Assembly (NCBI GenBank): GCA_000751295.2
Contig: CCMO02000001.1
Coordinates: 979,501-1,043,500 of the forward strand
Direction of reading: 5' to 3'
From: a bacterium YEK0313
GTDB taxonomy: Bacteria; Pseudomonadota; Alphaproteobacteria; Rhizobiales; Phreatobacteraceae
DNA length: 64,000 nt
The notes beneath the pieces are model-generated. The model was not told the DNA's origin, made no database searches, and saw nothing but the letters and a program-made list of their open reading frames with translations. Positions 51,259-60,520 of the stretch are shown piece after piece. Within the stretch, counting starts at the first letter, position 1, and every line of letters begins with the position of its first letter. A program made the position numbers and the translations under genes.

Positions 51259-51912
51259 ATGAACAGAAATATCAAATCGTCCGGACCGGCAGCCGCATCA
51301 GACGCTCGGGCGGACAACGGCAGTCCGAAGGTCGATGCGCCCACCGGGCCTGCGTCGAAGCCCATGGCGCGGCAGGTGCGCGAGTCCAGCCATCTCGGAC
51401 GGGCGCCCGGCCGCAACGCCTCTCGCCTGGATGTCGAGAACGTCCTGGCGACGCTTCGGCATCTGGACCGGCCCATGCAAGAAGCACTGGCCGCGCTGAA
51501 TGATCGCCAGCCTCTGACGGGTGCGCGGATCAGACTCAGCAGCCGCTCCTTGAAAGACACTTCGGCCGCACGAAGCAAGGAGCCCGATGCGGCAGTAGTC
51601 AGCGCCGAGTCATCGACGACGAATGAAGGTATTGGCCGCTTGCTTTCGCCCATGACCCAAAGCTGGGCAACGGCAGGAGGTTCGGCGTCCGTGACCAAAC
51701 CGCGTCCTGTCGCCTCTACGGCGGGAATGGGACGCATCATCAAGGACGCGCGCGTTGCACGCGGCCTGTCGCAACAGCAGTTCGCAGATCTTGCTGGCGT
51801 CGGCCGACGATTTCTGTCGGAACTCGAAAATGGCAAGGCGACGGTCGAATTCGGCAAGGTTCTAGCCGTTGCAATAGCGGCCGGGATCGATCTCTTCGCG
51901 ACGAAGCGCTGA
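51259..51912 (+). CDS. HipB-type antitoxin with a long N-terminal extension
   Basis: Antitoxin and repressor of 217 residues. Only the last about 60 (IIKDARVARGLSQQQFADLAGVGRRFLSELENGK, from about residue 158) are the HipB-like XRE helix-turn-helix; classic HipB has about 90 residues. The first about 150 residues are polar, with RLDVENVLATLRHLDRPMQEALAALNDRQ as a possible helical module. Start at 51259 fits the operators just upstream; the alternative ATG 51652 would leave an untranslated leader of about 400 nt. It is 3 bp before hipA. Confidence 0.82.
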   Translation: MNRNIKSSGPAAASDARADNGSPKVDAPTGPASKPMARQVRESSHLGRAPGRNASRLDVENVLATLRHLDRPMQEALAALNDRQPLTGARIRLSSRSLKDTSAARSKEPDAAVVSAESSTTNEGIGRLLSPMTQSWATAGGSASVTKPRPVASTAGMGRIIKDARVARGLSQQQFADLAGVGRRFLSELENGKATVEFGKVLAVAIAAGIDLFATKR

Positions 51913-51915
51913 ACG

Positions 51916-53274
51916 ATGGAGGACCATCTGGTCCTGGATATCTGGCTGGACGGGCGTTCGCGGCCAGTTGCCAAGCTCGTGCGCGACCGGAAGCAGGAAC
52001 TTCACCTCCACTACGATGATCGCTATCTGGTCGAACCCGGTGCCTATCCGCTGTCGTTGTCGCTGCCCCTGACCGACAAACGCTTTGGCGACGTCGCCTG
52101 TCGGCCCTTTTTCGACAATCTGCTACAGGAACGGAGCGAAGCACTGGCAACCGTCATGGCCCGCGAAGGGCTTTCGCGCGGCGACGTCGCCGGCTTGCTC
52201 TATCACCTCGGCAAGGATTGCGCCGGCGCCATCTCGGTTCTGCCCGAGGGGGCACCGCCCGTGAAATCTCCAGGCGATCTGCTCAGCGACTATATCCCGC
52301 TATCCGATGGCGAGATTTCAACGATCATTTCCTCGCTGCGGGAACGGCACCGCTTGCCTGATGCCGCCGGCGATCCCTCTCCACTTGCAGGCATTCAAAG
52401 CAAGGTTGCTCTGACGCTACTCCCCGATGACAGACTAGCCTTACCCAAGCCTGGTTCCGGGGCGCCGACCACGCATATTCTGAAAGTGCCCGAACGCCAG
52501 CGCCCCCGCGACACGCATCTAGAATGGGCGGCGCTACTTCTTTCACGCGACGCTGGATTCAAGACGGCACGTGCTGAATATTTCTCCGGGCGCGGCGGCG
52601 ACGTCCTGCTGATTGAGCGTTTCGACCGCACGCATGATGCCGCGGGCCGGATCGTGCGGGTGCATCAGGAGGATTTCGCCCAGGCACTCGGATTGCCCGC
52701 CGAACTCAAATATGAGCGGCGCGGCAAAAAGGGACGTCGCTTCGACACCCAGGCGATCCGCACCGTGTTGGACAGAACGGCAAATCCCGGAGAGAACCGC
52801 GCAACATTCATCCGGCAGACCATGTTCGATCTTCTGATCGGCAATGTCGATGCGCACGCAAAGAACCACGCCTTGCTCTACGATCATGGGCCGAAGCCTA
52901 GCCTGGCTCCACGCTACGACCTCCTGCCCACACGCCTCGACCCGCGCCTCACCGATGAATTGGCGTTCCGTATCGGTTCGGCCAGCACGATCGATACGAT
53001 CGCGGCGTCAGACTTCGATGCCTTCACGACCACATTTGGGATCTCGACCAAAGCTGCGCGGCGGCGATTGCGTGACAACGACATCGCTGATCTCGCCGAT
53101 AGGCTTGCAGATCTTCTGGCGACACTCACGCGGGCGGGCCTCAAGGATTTTGCTGATCTCATTGCGGCCAATATGCGGATTCTCCTACCGATTATCGGCT
53201 TACCGGTGCCATCCGAAGCCAGCTCACGCGACGCGTTTATCGGGCGCGGCGGGGGCTGGCTGCAGAACTCCTGA
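51916..53274 (+). CDS. hipA: HipA-family serine/threonine kinase toxin
   Basis: Four hundred and fifty-two residues with N-subdomain 1, and a kinase core: Ser-containing P-loop SPLAGIQSKVAL (155-166), Lys190 in HILKVP, catalytic Asp312 in GNVDAHAKNHALL, and metal Asp335 in APRYDLL, at almost the same positions as E. coli HipA. It would phosphorylate glutamyl-tRNA synthetase, giving growth arrest and persistence, unless neutralised by HipB. All key residues are intact. It follows hipB with 3 bp spacing; C-terminal CDS is complete. Confidence 0.93.
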   Translation: MEDHLVLDIWLDGRSRPVAKLVRDRKQELHLHYDDRYLVEPGAYPLSLSLPLTDKRFGDVACRPFFDNLLQERSEALATVMAREGLSRGDVAGLLYHLGKDCAGAISVLPEGAPPVKSPGDLLSDYIPLSDGEISTIISSLRERHRLPDAAGDPSPLAGIQSKVALTLLPDDRLALPKPGSGAPTTHILKVPERQRPRDTHLEWAALLLSRDAGFKTARAEYFSGRGGDVLLIERFDRTHDAAGRIVRVHQEDFAQALGLPAELKYERRGKKGRRFDTQAIRTVLDRTANPGENRATFIRQTMFDLLIGNVDAHAKNHALLYDHGPKPSLAPRYDLLPTRLDPRLTDELAFRIGSASTIDTIAASDFDAFTTTFGISTKAARRRLRDNDIADLADRLADLLATLTRAGLKDFADLIAANMRILLPIIGLPVPSEASSRDAFIGRGGGWLQNS

Positions 53275-53640
53275 GCCGCTTTGCTGGAGTGACGCGCAAT
53301 TGCCCACCGCTCGGGTAATCCCAATGGCGTGACAAAGTCGCGGCGCGTTCAAGATGCTGCGCGCGTCACGCGGATGGCGATGTAGCGCGTGCGATTGCGG
53401 ATGGGTTCCGCCGCCAGGGTAGAAAAGCCGGTTCGGTCCAATTACGCTTTCGCCGCAAGCGCGAAGATCGGCACATCCTGAACGAGATCTTCCGCTTCGT
53501 GCGCAACCCGGTTCAAGCGCTGGGCGATCCTGCGCAGGACCTGAAGCCTCTCCTCCGCTGGCCCCGATCCCGCACTCCCGCATCTGCCCGATCCGTCAGG
53601 CTGCCGGAACACGCTGGCGACGAGGCGGCCACGACCCGCG
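53275..53640. other. Unexplained region after hipA
   Basis: About 365 bp. On the minus strand an open stretch reads ERLQVLRRIAQRLNRVAHEA...LAAKA-stop without a start, and another reads LAAEPIRNRTRYIAIRVTR; both look like decayed coding fragments, but I cannot name a family. This may be the edge of the island. Confidence 0.4.
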
Positions 53641-53645
53641 AGGCC

Positions 53646-53686
53646 TTGACATCCCTATCTACTCAGCGGTAAAGAGTACCAGTACT
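53646..53686 (+). promoter_or_regulatory. Promoter and palindromic operator of the padR unit
   Basis: TTGACA (53646-53651), 18 bp, TAAAGA (53670-53675), then the palindrome AGTAC-CA-GTACT (53675-53686) where the transcript should begin, followed by two ACTTAATA copies. PadR-type autoregulation is the natural reading. Confidence 0.55.
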
Positions 53687-53717
53687 TAATAACACTTAAT
53701 AGCGGAGAGCGCGCCGC

Positions 53718-54047
53718 GTGGGCAAGCAGATGACGGAAATGCTCAAGGGCACGCTGGAGGGCATCGTCCTCGCGATCCTCGCCGGACGATCGGCCTACGG
53801 CTACGAGATCACCGCCTGGCTGAGGGAGCGGGGTTTTTCCGACATTGCCGAAGGCACTGTCTACGCCCTGCTGGTCAGGATCGAGCAGCGCGGCCTCGTC
53901 GATGTCGAGAAGGTGCCGTCCGACAAGGGGCCGCCGCGCAAGGTCTATTCGCTCAACGCCCGGGGCCGCGACGATCTCGCGGAATTCTGGCGGACCTGGA
54001 GCTTCCTCTCCGAACGTCTCGCACAGCTTCACGAAGGAGACAGGTGA
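53718..54047 (+). CDS. PadR-family transcriptional regulator
   Basis: Regulator of 109 residues: winged helix with LKGTLEGIVLAILAGRSAYGYEITAWL, then EGTVYALLVRIEQRGLVDVEKV, the PadR pattern. GTG 53718 has GGAG about 12 nt upstream; ATG 53730 is an alternative. The stop overlaps the next start (TGATG). Paired with a DUF1048 gene, as in many bacteria, where the pair often serves an efflux or stress response; no transporter follows here. Confidence 0.9.
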   Translation: MGKQMTEMLKGTLEGIVLAILAGRSAYGYEITAWLRERGFSDIAEGTVYALLVRIEQRGLVDVEKVPSDKGPPRKVYSLNARGRDDLAEFWRTWSFLSERLAQLHEGDR

Positions 54048-54403
54048 TGTCGATCTCAGCCTTCGCCGCGAAGGTCATCGGCGACAAACGGCGCTGGCGC
54101 GCCTACAAGGCGCGAGTCCGCCAGCTTCCCGCGAACTATCGTGAGGCCGTCGAGGCCTTCGAACGATATCTGATGTATTTCGGCTCGGATGATGCGGACA
54201 GCGCCGCTTCGCTGTTCGAAGATCTCGCCGACCTGTTCGAGCAAAGCGCCGCCAGCGGCACGCCGATCCGTGCGATCGTCGGAGCGGACCCGGTCGAGTT
54301 CATCGAGGCGCTGCGGCAGAATTACCCGCAGGGCAACTGGATCCGGCGCGAACGCGAACGGCTGGCCGCCGCCATCGACCGCGCGGCCGCCAGCCCGGCC
54401 TGA
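54047..54403 (+). CDS. DUF1048 domain-containing protein
   Basis: About 118 residues, all helical: GDKRRWRAYKARVRQLPANYREAVEAFERYLMYF, then LFEDLADLFEQSAASGTPIRAIVGADPVEFIEAL. This is the DUF1048 pattern, commonly next to padR. AGGAG lies 7 nt upstream of the ATG at 54047, which shares one base with the padR stop. No enzymatic motif is visible. It may be a PadR co-factor or membrane-linked partner. Confidence 0.88.
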   Translation: MSISAFAAKVIGDKRRWRAYKARVRQLPANYREAVEAFERYLMYFGSDDADSAASLFEDLADLFEQSAASGTPIRAIVGADPVEFIEALRQNYPQGNWIRRERERLAAAIDRAAASPA

Positions 54404-54527
54404 CCGGCCAGCGGCGGCTGCGACGATGATGGCCCAAGCACGGACGCTACCGCGACGAGGCCCGGCGAGACGGCGCCCGCCGCATGCGGGAAAGCACCGC
54501 CTCGCCGCGTTTCAGGTTGCCGTGGCC

Positions 54528-54872
54528 TCAGCTCTGGCGGGCAATGATCTTGTCCTTGATCCCGTCGTAGACGCTCTGCGGGATGATGTTGCGCCGCGGC
54601 AGGTCGTCCTTGCCGCGATAAGGACGGCCACGGATGATCGCGTCGGCGCGCGCCTCGCCGATGCCGGTCAGCGTCATCAGCTCGGCCCGGGTGGCGGAAT
54701 TGATGTCGATCAGCGCCGCCTGCGGCGTCGCAGCAGGACGCGCCGGTGCCGGGCTGGTGGCCGCCGGTGGTGCGGCCGGTCGCGCCGGGGTCGCCGGCTG
54801 GGTTGCCTGCGCGAAGGCTCCGCCGGCCATGGCCGCGGCCAGAGCGCCGGCGAGGATGAGTGACTTGAGCAT
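54528..54872 (-). CDS. Secreted ComEA-like helix-hairpin-helix protein
   Basis: One hundred and fourteen residues: signal peptide (1-22, ending AFAQ), an Ala/Pro-rich linker, and a ComEA-type HhH domain LIDINSATRAELMTLTGIGEARADAIIRGRPYRGKDDLPRR. Such proteins bind DNA in the periplasm in natural transformation, or belong to related HhH proteins of unclear role. ATG 54872 starts the signal peptide. No other com gene is near. Confidence 0.85.
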   Translation of the reverse strand: MLKSLILAGALAAAMAGGAFAQATQPATPARPAAPPAATSPAPARPAATPQAALIDINSATRAELMTLTGIGEARADAIIRGRPYRGKDDLPRRNIIPQSVYDGIKDKIIARQS

Positions 54873-55078
54873 GATCGTCTCCCTTGATGGACCGGTCTCG
54901 GCCCGTTCGAATCGGCCGACCGGCGCGTGCGCCCACCAGTGCAACCGAGCACCATCGGGCTCGCGGCTCAATCCGGGGTGTTCCTGGCCCGGATTTTTCC
55001 GCAACCGGCATTTCTCGCCGCCCGGCCCCGGCCGTGCCCCGACAACGCCATGATGACGCCCAAAGTTCCGACGAAAGC

Positions 55079-55090
55079 GAATGCTCATTC
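55079..55090. promoter_or_regulatory. TetR operator GAATG-CT-CATTC upstream of the RND operon
   Basis: A perfect short palindrome 67 bp before the TetR start. GAATG/CATTC half-sites are frequent in AcrR/NalC-type TetR operators of efflux loci. The wider 284-bp space to the divergent secreted HhH gene shows no other signal. Confidence 0.5.
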
Positions 55091-55156
55091 ATTTTTAGTT
55101 TGCAACCTATACGATCGACCGCTATCGACGCTCGCGCCACCAAGGAGGCTCCCCGC

Positions 55157-55777
55157 ATGCCACGGATCGACGATGCCAGGCGGGGCGATCGCATCACCAC
55201 CATCCTCGATGCGGCCGAACGCTGTTTCGTGCGGTCGGGCTTCCACGGCGCGACCATGGCGGCGATCTGTGCCGAGGCCGGCATGAGCGCGGGCAACCTC
55301 TATCGCTACTTCCCCTCCAAGGAGGCGGTGATCGAGGGCCTCTGCGAGCGTGACTTCGCCGAGGCCGCCGAGGGTTTCGCCGCGCTGGAGGCGACCGACG
55401 ACACCTGGGCCGCGTTCCGCGACCTCGCCGCCTTCCACCTCATCGACGAGCCGCGGGAAAGCTTCGCTATGTGGATCGAGATCATGGCGGAAGCGGCACG
55501 CAACCCGCAGATCGCCGCCCTTCGGGTGAAGGCCGATCTCTTCATCGAGGAGAAGCTGCGCGGCGCGCTCGGCATGGCGCACAGGCGCGGCCACATCGCG
55601 CCGCAGGCCGATATCGAGCGCGGAGTGCAGTTCATGATCACCTTTTCCGAAGGACTGATGCTGCGCCGGGCCCGCGACCCGGATTTCGACCCCGTTCCGC
55701 ATGTCGACATGCTCTTCGACATCCTGCGGTCGCTGCTTCTGACGCCGCTCGCCGCGTCCAACGACAATCTCACCTGA
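55157..55777 (+). CDS. TetR/AcrR-family regulator of the RND pump
   Basis: Repressor of 206 residues: helix-turn-helix FHGATMAAICAEAGMSAGNLYRYFPSKEAVI near residues 30-60 and a helical ligand domain. AAGGAGG sits about 7 nt before ATG 55157. It is 10 bp upstream of the adaptor gene on the same strand, so it is the first gene of the RND operon and probably represses it. Confidence 0.92.
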   Translation: MPRIDDARRGDRITTILDAAERCFVRSGFHGATMAAICAEAGMSAGNLYRYFPSKEAVIEGLCERDFAEAAEGFAALEATDDTWAAFRDLAAFHLIDEPRESFAMWIEIMAEAARNPQIAALRVKADLFIEEKLRGALGMAHRRGHIAPQADIERGVQFMITFSEGLMLRRARDPDFDPVPHVDMLFDILRSLLLTPLAASNDNLT

Positions 55778-55787
55778 AGCCACACCG

Positions 55788-56990
55788 ATGACCCGCTTCA
55801 CCTCCCGCCCCGCCTTTCGCCTCAAGGCCTGCACGGTCCTGCTCGCCGTCCTGATGGCCGCCCCGCTCGCCGCGCCCGGCGCCGCTCGCGCCGCTCCGGA
55901 GCCCGCATCGACGCCGCGTCCGCCCTCCGTCACCGTTGCCACCGCCGTACGCGGCGAGCTGCGCGATCTCGTCATCGTCACCGGCTCCTTCGTCGCCCGC
56001 GAGGAGGTGCTGATCTCGCCCGAGGTCGATGGCCTCGCCATTGTCGAGATCCTCGCCGAGGAGGGCGACCGGGTCGAGGCCGGCCAGGTCCTGGCCCGGC
56101 TCAACCGGGCCATGCTGGACGTCCAGCTCGCCCAGAACGCGGCCCAGATCGCCCGCGCCGAAGCCAGCATTGCCCAGTCGCATGCGAGCATCGCGGAAGC
56201 GACGGCAACCAAGAGTCTGAGCGACCAGCAATTGCAGCGCACCCGCCAGCTGCAGACGAGCGGGGTCGCCTCCAACGACCAGCTCGACCAGCGCCTGTCG
56301 GCATCGCGCGCCGCCGCCGCCCGGCTCGAGGCCGCCAATCACGCGCTGCAGCTCGGCGAGGCCGACCTGACGCTGGCCCGCGCCCAGCGCCGCGACATCG
56401 AGCTGCGCATCGCCCGCTCCGAGATCCGCACGCCGGTGGCCGGCATCGTCTCGCGGCGCACGGCGCGCCAGGGCATGGTGGCGACCGCCGCCGGCGAGCC
56501 GCTGTTCCGCGTCATGTCCGGCGGCCTGATCGAGCTCGAAGGCGACGTTCCCGAGACGACGCTCGCCAAGCTGAGGCCCGAGCAGGGCGCGGCCATCGAT
56601 GCCGCCGGCTCCGACCAGCCGCTGCCCGGCCGCGTGCGCCTCGTCGCCCCGGAGGTGAACCGGACCAATCGCCTCGGCCGCGTGCGCATCGCGCTGACCG
56701 GCGACGCCAGGCCCCCGGTCGGCGCGTTCGGCCGCGCACTGGTCGAGGTGGCGCGCTCCGAGGGTGTGCTGGTGCCGCTCTCGGCGGTCATGTTCGCCCA
56801 GGGCGCGATCACCGTGCAGGTGGTCAGGGACGGCGTGGTCGAGACCCGCCCCGTCGTGCCGGGCCTGCGCGCCGACAACCGCATCGAGATTCGCGACGGC
56901 CTCAAGGCCGGCGAGCAGGTCGTGGCGGTGTCGGGCAGCTTCGTCCGCAACGGCGACCGGGTGACGCCGGTGGCGCTGGCCACACGCTGA
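55788..56990 (+). CDS. RND efflux periplasmic adaptor (membrane fusion protein)
   Basis: Adaptor of 400 residues: N-terminal signal segment (residues 1-35), lipoyl halves around EEVLISPEVDGLAIVEILAEEGDRVEAGQVLARLN, a coiled-coil hairpin (about 100-180), the lipoyl return IRTPVAGIVSRRTARQGMVATAA, and beta-barrel and membrane-proximal parts. It joins the inner-membrane pump with an outer-membrane channel; no TolC homologue is in the window. It lies 10 bp after tetR and 19 bp before the pump gene. Confidence 0.93.
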   Translation: MTRFTSRPAFRLKACTVLLAVLMAAPLAAPGAARAAPEPASTPRPPSVTVATAVRGELRDLVIVTGSFVAREEVLISPEVDGLAIVEILAEEGDRVEAGQVLARLNRAMLDVQLAQNAAQIARAEASIAQSHASIAEATATKSLSDQQLQRTRQLQTSGVASNDQLDQRLSASRAAAARLEAANHALQLGEADLTLARAQRRDIELRIARSEIRTPVAGIVSRRTARQGMVATAAGEPLFRVMSGGLIELEGDVPETTLAKLRPEQGAAIDAAGSDQPLPGRVRLVAPEVNRTNRLGRVRIALTGDARPPVGAFGRALVEVARSEGVLVPLSAVMFAQGAITVQVVRDGVVETRPVVPGLRADNRIEIRDGLKAGEQVVAVSGSFVRNGDRVTPVALATR

Positions 56991-57009
56991 ACGAGGCATC
57001 GCGCTCGCC

Positions 57010-60000
57010 ATGTCCCTGAACATCTCCGCCTATTCGATCCGCCAGCCGGTCCCCGCGATCGTGCTGTTCGTGGTCCTCTGCTTTCTCGGCTGGATGAGCT
57101 TCCTCAACCTGCCGATCACGCGCTTTCCCAATATCGACGTGCCCTTCGTCTCGGTCACGGTGACCCAGTCGGGTGCCGCGCCCGCCGAGCTCGAAACGCA
57201 GGTCGCGCGCAAGATCGAGGAGGCGGTCGCCAATATCACCGGCGTCAAGAACGTCATGACCACCCTCACCGACGGCAGTTCGGTGACGCTGGTCGAGTTC
57301 CGCCTGGAAGTGCCGACCGACCGCGCGCTGACCGACGTCAAGGACGCCATCGCCAAGATCCGCGCCGAACTGCCGCGCACCATCGACGAGCCGATCATCG
57401 AGCGTGTCGACATCGAGAACCAGCCGATCATGACCGTGGCGGTGACCGACCCCGCCATGACCATGGAACAGCTCTCCTGGTTCGTCGACGACGTGGTCCG
57501 CCGCGAGATGCAGGGGCTGAAGGGCATCGGCCGCATCAGCCGCTACGGCGGCGTCACCCGCGAGATCCGCGTGTCGCTCGTCCCCGACCGGCTGATGGCG
57601 CTCGGCATCACCGCCGGCGACGTCAGCCGCCAGCTGCGCGCGACCAATGTCGATCTCGCCGGCGGCCGCGGCGATGTCGCCGGCCAGGAGCAGTCGATCC
57701 GCACGCTCGCCTCCGCCGCGACGGTGGAGAGCCTTGCCGCGACCAAGATCGTGCTGCCGGGCGGGCGCGAGGTGCGCCTCTCCGACCTCGGCGAGGTCAC
57801 CGATCTCTACGAGGAGCCGCGCGCCTTCGCCCGCATCAACGGCGAGACGCCGATGGTGGCCTTCCAGATCTACCGCTCGAAGGGCGCCTCGGACGTCCGC
57901 GTCGCCGCCCTCGCCCGCGCCCGCATCGACGAGATGCGCAAGGCCTATCCGAACATCGTGTTCAACGAGGTCGACAATTCGGTCAACGACACCGCGGGCA
58001 ACTACCATTCGGCCATGGAGATGCTGGCCGAGGGCGCGCTGCTCACGGTCATCGTCGTGTTCCTGTTCCTGCGCGACTTCAGGGCGACGCTGATCTCGGC
58101 CATCGCGCTGCCGCTCTCGATCATCCCGACCTTCTGGGCGATGGAGCTGATGGGCTTCTCGCTCAACCTGGTCTCGCTGCTCGCGATCATTCTCGTCACC
58201 GGCATCCTGGTGGACGATGCCATCGTCGAGATCGAAAACATCGTCCGGCACATGAAGATGGGCAAGTCGCCCTATCGCGCGGCCATGGAGGCCGCCGACG
58301 AGATCGGGCTTGCGGTCATCGCCATCTCGCTGACCATCGTCGCCGTGTTCGCGCCGGTCTCGTTCATGGGCGGCATTGCCGGCCAGTACTTCAAGCAGTT
58401 CGGCCTGGTGGTGGCGATCGCCGTTTTGTTCTCGCTCCTGGTGGCGCGGCTGATCACGCCGATGCTGGCGGCCTACTTCCTGCGCAGCCACAGCCATCGC
58501 GAGCCGAAGGACGGCGCGCTGATGCGCGGCTATCTGCGCTTCCTGTCCGGCACCATGCGCTGGCGCTACGTCACGCTGATCGCCGGCCTGGTCGTCTTCG
58601 CGGTCTCGATCTACGCGATCCGTTTCCTGCCGACCGGCTTCGTGCCGTTTCCCGACGATTCGCGCTTCGTCATCTCGGTGGAGCTGCCGCCCGGCTCGAC
58701 CCTGGAGGACACGCAGCGGCGCACCGACGCGCTCGCCGCCCTCATCCGCCGTGAAATTCCCGAGACGCGCTCGATCATTTCGATCGGCGGTGCCAATCCG
58801 ATCGGCGTCCGCGAGATCCGGCGCGCCACGGTCATCGTCAAGCTCGTCCACAAGACCGAGCGCTCGCGCACGCAGCGCCAGATCCAGCAGGCCGTGTCCG
58901 GCCTGTTCGCGCAAATCCCCGACATCCGCGCCTATTACATCGGCGGCAACGGCGAGCGCGAGCTTTCCATCATCGTGCGCGGCAACGACGTCGCCAACCT
59001 GAACAAGGCGGTCGCCGACCTCGAGACCGAGATGCGGCGCCTGCCGGGCTTCGTCAACGTCGCCGCCGCCGCCGGCCTCGACCGGCCGGAAATCCGCGTC
59101 GTGCCGCGGCCGGACGAAGCCGCGCGCTACGGCGTCACCACCGACCAGATCTCGGAGGCCGTGCGGATCGCCACGATCGGCGACATCGCCCCCAACCTCG
59201 CCCGCTTCAATGCCGGCGACCGGCTGATCCCGATCCGGGTCCAGCTCGACACCGCCGCGCGCACCGACGTCGACCTGCTCTCGCAGCTCACCGTGACGAC
59301 GGCGACCGGCGCGCAGGTGCCGCTGAGCGCGGTTGCCGAGGTGAGCTTCGGCCAGGGCCCGTCCTCGCTCGAGCGGTTCAACCGCGCGCGCCGCATCAAT
59401 ATCGGCGCCGACCTGACGCCGGGACTGGAGATCGGCCCGGCGCTCGAAATGATCTATGCTTTGCCGGCTGCGAAGAACCTGCCCCCCGGCGTGTCGTTCC
59501 AGCGCGGCGGCGACGCCGAGATCATGGCCGAGGTGTTCCAGGGCTTCGCGATCGCCATGGGCACCGGCATCCTGATGGTGCTCGGCGTGCTGGTCCTGCT
59601 GTTCCACTCGCTGTTCCAGCCGCTGACCATCCTGATGTCGCTGCCCCTGTCGCTCGGCGGCGTCATCATAGCGCTGCTGCTGACCAACAACGCCATTTCC
59701 ATGCCTGTGGTCATCGGCATCCTCATGCTGATGGGCATCGTCACCAAGAACGCCATCATGCTGGTCGACTTCGCGGTCGAGCGGGTGCGCGAGGGCGTTC
59801 CGCGCACCGAGGCCATGCTGGACGCCGGCCGCAAGCGGGCTCGGCCGATCATCATGACCACCATCGCCATGGCCGTCGGCATGATCCCGCCGGCGCTCGG
59901 CACCGGCGACGGCGGCGAATTCCGCGCGCCGATGGCGATCGCGGTCATCGGCGGCCTGATCGTCTCGACCGTGCTCAGCCTTGTCTTTGTGCCGTCATTC

Positions 60001-60162
60001 TACACTGTCATGGACGATGTCGGACGGTTCTTCGGCTGGATCTTCGGCCGTTTCGTCGGCCCCGCCGACGAGGCGGACGAAGCACATGGCGGCCATCGTC
60101 ACGGCGCGCCTCAGGCCCCGCCGCATGCTGCGCAGCCTTCGATCAGGGTCGCGGCCGAATAG
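57010..60162 (+). CDS. RND efflux transporter permease (AcrB/MexF/HAE-1 type)
   Basis: Proton-driven pump of 1,050 residues with 12 transmembrane helices and two porter domains. The proton-relay pair is in GILVDDAIVEIENI (Asp402-Asp403). Other HAE1 marks are the NLPITRFPNIDVPFVSVTV start and GILMLMGIVTKNAIMLVDFA in the second half. The C-terminus is His-rich (EAHGGHRHGA). It is the last gene of the operon, followed by two hairpins. Multidrug or solvent export is inferred from family only. Confidence 0.95.
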   Translation: MSLNISAYSIRQPVPAIVLFVVLCFLGWMSFLNLPITRFPNIDVPFVSVTVTQSGAAPAELETQVARKIEEAVANITGVKNVMTTLTDGSSVTLVEFRLEVPTDRALTDVKDAIAKIRAELPRTIDEPIIERVDIENQPIMTVAVTDPAMTMEQLSWFVDDVVRREMQGLKGIGRISRYGGVTREIRVSLVPDRLMALGITAGDVSRQLRATNVDLAGGRGDVAGQEQSIRTLASAATVESLAATKIVLPGGREVRLSDLGEVTDLYEEPRAFARINGETPMVAFQIYRSKGASDVRVAALARARIDEMRKAYPNIVFNEVDNSVNDTAGNYHSAMEMLAEGALLTVIVVFLFLRDFRATLISAIALPLSIIPTFWAMELMGFSLNLVSLLAIILVTGILVDDAIVEIENIVRHMKMGKSPYRAAMEAADEIGLAVIAISLTIVAVFAPVSFMGGIAGQYFKQFGLVVAIAVLFSLLVARLITPMLAAYFLRSHSHREPKDGALMRGYLRFLSGTMRWRYVTLIAGLVVFAVSIYAIRFLPTGFVPFPDDSRFVISVELPPGSTLEDTQRRTDALAALIRREIPETRSIISIGGANPIGVREIRRATVIVKLVHKTERSRTQRQIQQAVSGLFAQIPDIRAYYIGGNGERELSIIVRGNDVANLNKAVADLETEMRRLPGFVNVAAAAGLDRPEIRVVPRPDEAARYGVTTDQISEAVRIATIGDIAPNLARFNAGDRLIPIRVQLDTAARTDVDLLSQLTVTTATGAQVPLSAVAEVSFGQGPSSLERFNRARRINIGADLTPGLEIGPALEMIYALPAAKNLPPGVSFQRGGDAEIMAEVFQGFAIAMGTGILMVLGVLVLLFHSLFQPLTILMSLPLSLGGVIIALLLTNNAISMPVVIGILMLMGIVTKNAIMLVDFAVERVREGVPRTEAMLDAGRKRARPIIMTTIAMAVGMIPPALGTGDGGEFRAPMAIAVIGGLIVSTVLSLVFVPSFYTVMDDVGRFFGWIFGRFVGPADEADEAHGGHRHGAPQAPPHAAQPSIRVAAE

Positions 60163-60180
60163 CCGCGCGACCGACGGTTT

Positions 60181-60265
60181 CCTTTCCCGGCGCCGCCGTA
60201 GACCGGGAAAGGCTCGGGCCTGGTGTCCGCGGTTCCGCCACCGCGGACACCAGGCTTCTTTTTTT
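60181..60265 (+). terminator. Tandem hairpins and strong terminator after the RND operon
   Basis: First a perfect 10-bp stem (CCTTTCCCGG / CCGGGAAAGG, 60181-60212); then CCTGGTGTCCGCGG / CCGCGGACACCAGG (60219-60254) with an 8-nt loop, followed by CTTCTTTTTTT. The second is a textbook intrinsic terminator. Confidence 0.88.
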
Positions 60266-60297
60266 GGCGGCTGATGCTCTCTGCACCAAACGCTGCT

Positions 60298-60466
60298 GTG
60301 GTTCGAGGCTCGCCAAGAGGGCTCGCACCTCACCATGAGGAGTGTTGGGAATGGCGCCAAGCCGGCTCATGAAGCGGCATGCATGGCGGGTACCCGGCAC
60401 CGTCCCTGATGCAGCGCTCCCCATTCCTCATGGTGAGGTGCGAGCCGAAGGCGAGCCTCGAACCAC
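60298..60466. repeat. Inverted pair of the dispersed GAGGCTCGC repeat
   Basis: GTGGTTCGAGGCTCGC...CACCTCACCATGAGGA (60298-60341) and its reverse complement (60425-60466), about 83 bp apart, in the gap after the RND operon. Same family and same paired arrangement as 40845-41003, but with GTGGTT and CACCATGAGG variants. It covers most of the remaining 358-bp gap. Confidence 0.85.
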
Positions 60467-60520
60467 GACTGGCGGTTGTGCAGCGCGCATCACCTTGCGA
60501 CGACGCGCCTTGGATGATCG

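Noticed and set aside
51259..51912. HipBST-type split toxin system (separate HipS)
   Set aside because: HipA here still has its own N-terminal subdomain, and the extra HipB region does not look like HipS.
57000..59607. Minus-strand open frame of 901 codons over the RND pump
   Set aside because: His/Asp/Arg-rich shadow of the pump gene in the opposite strand.
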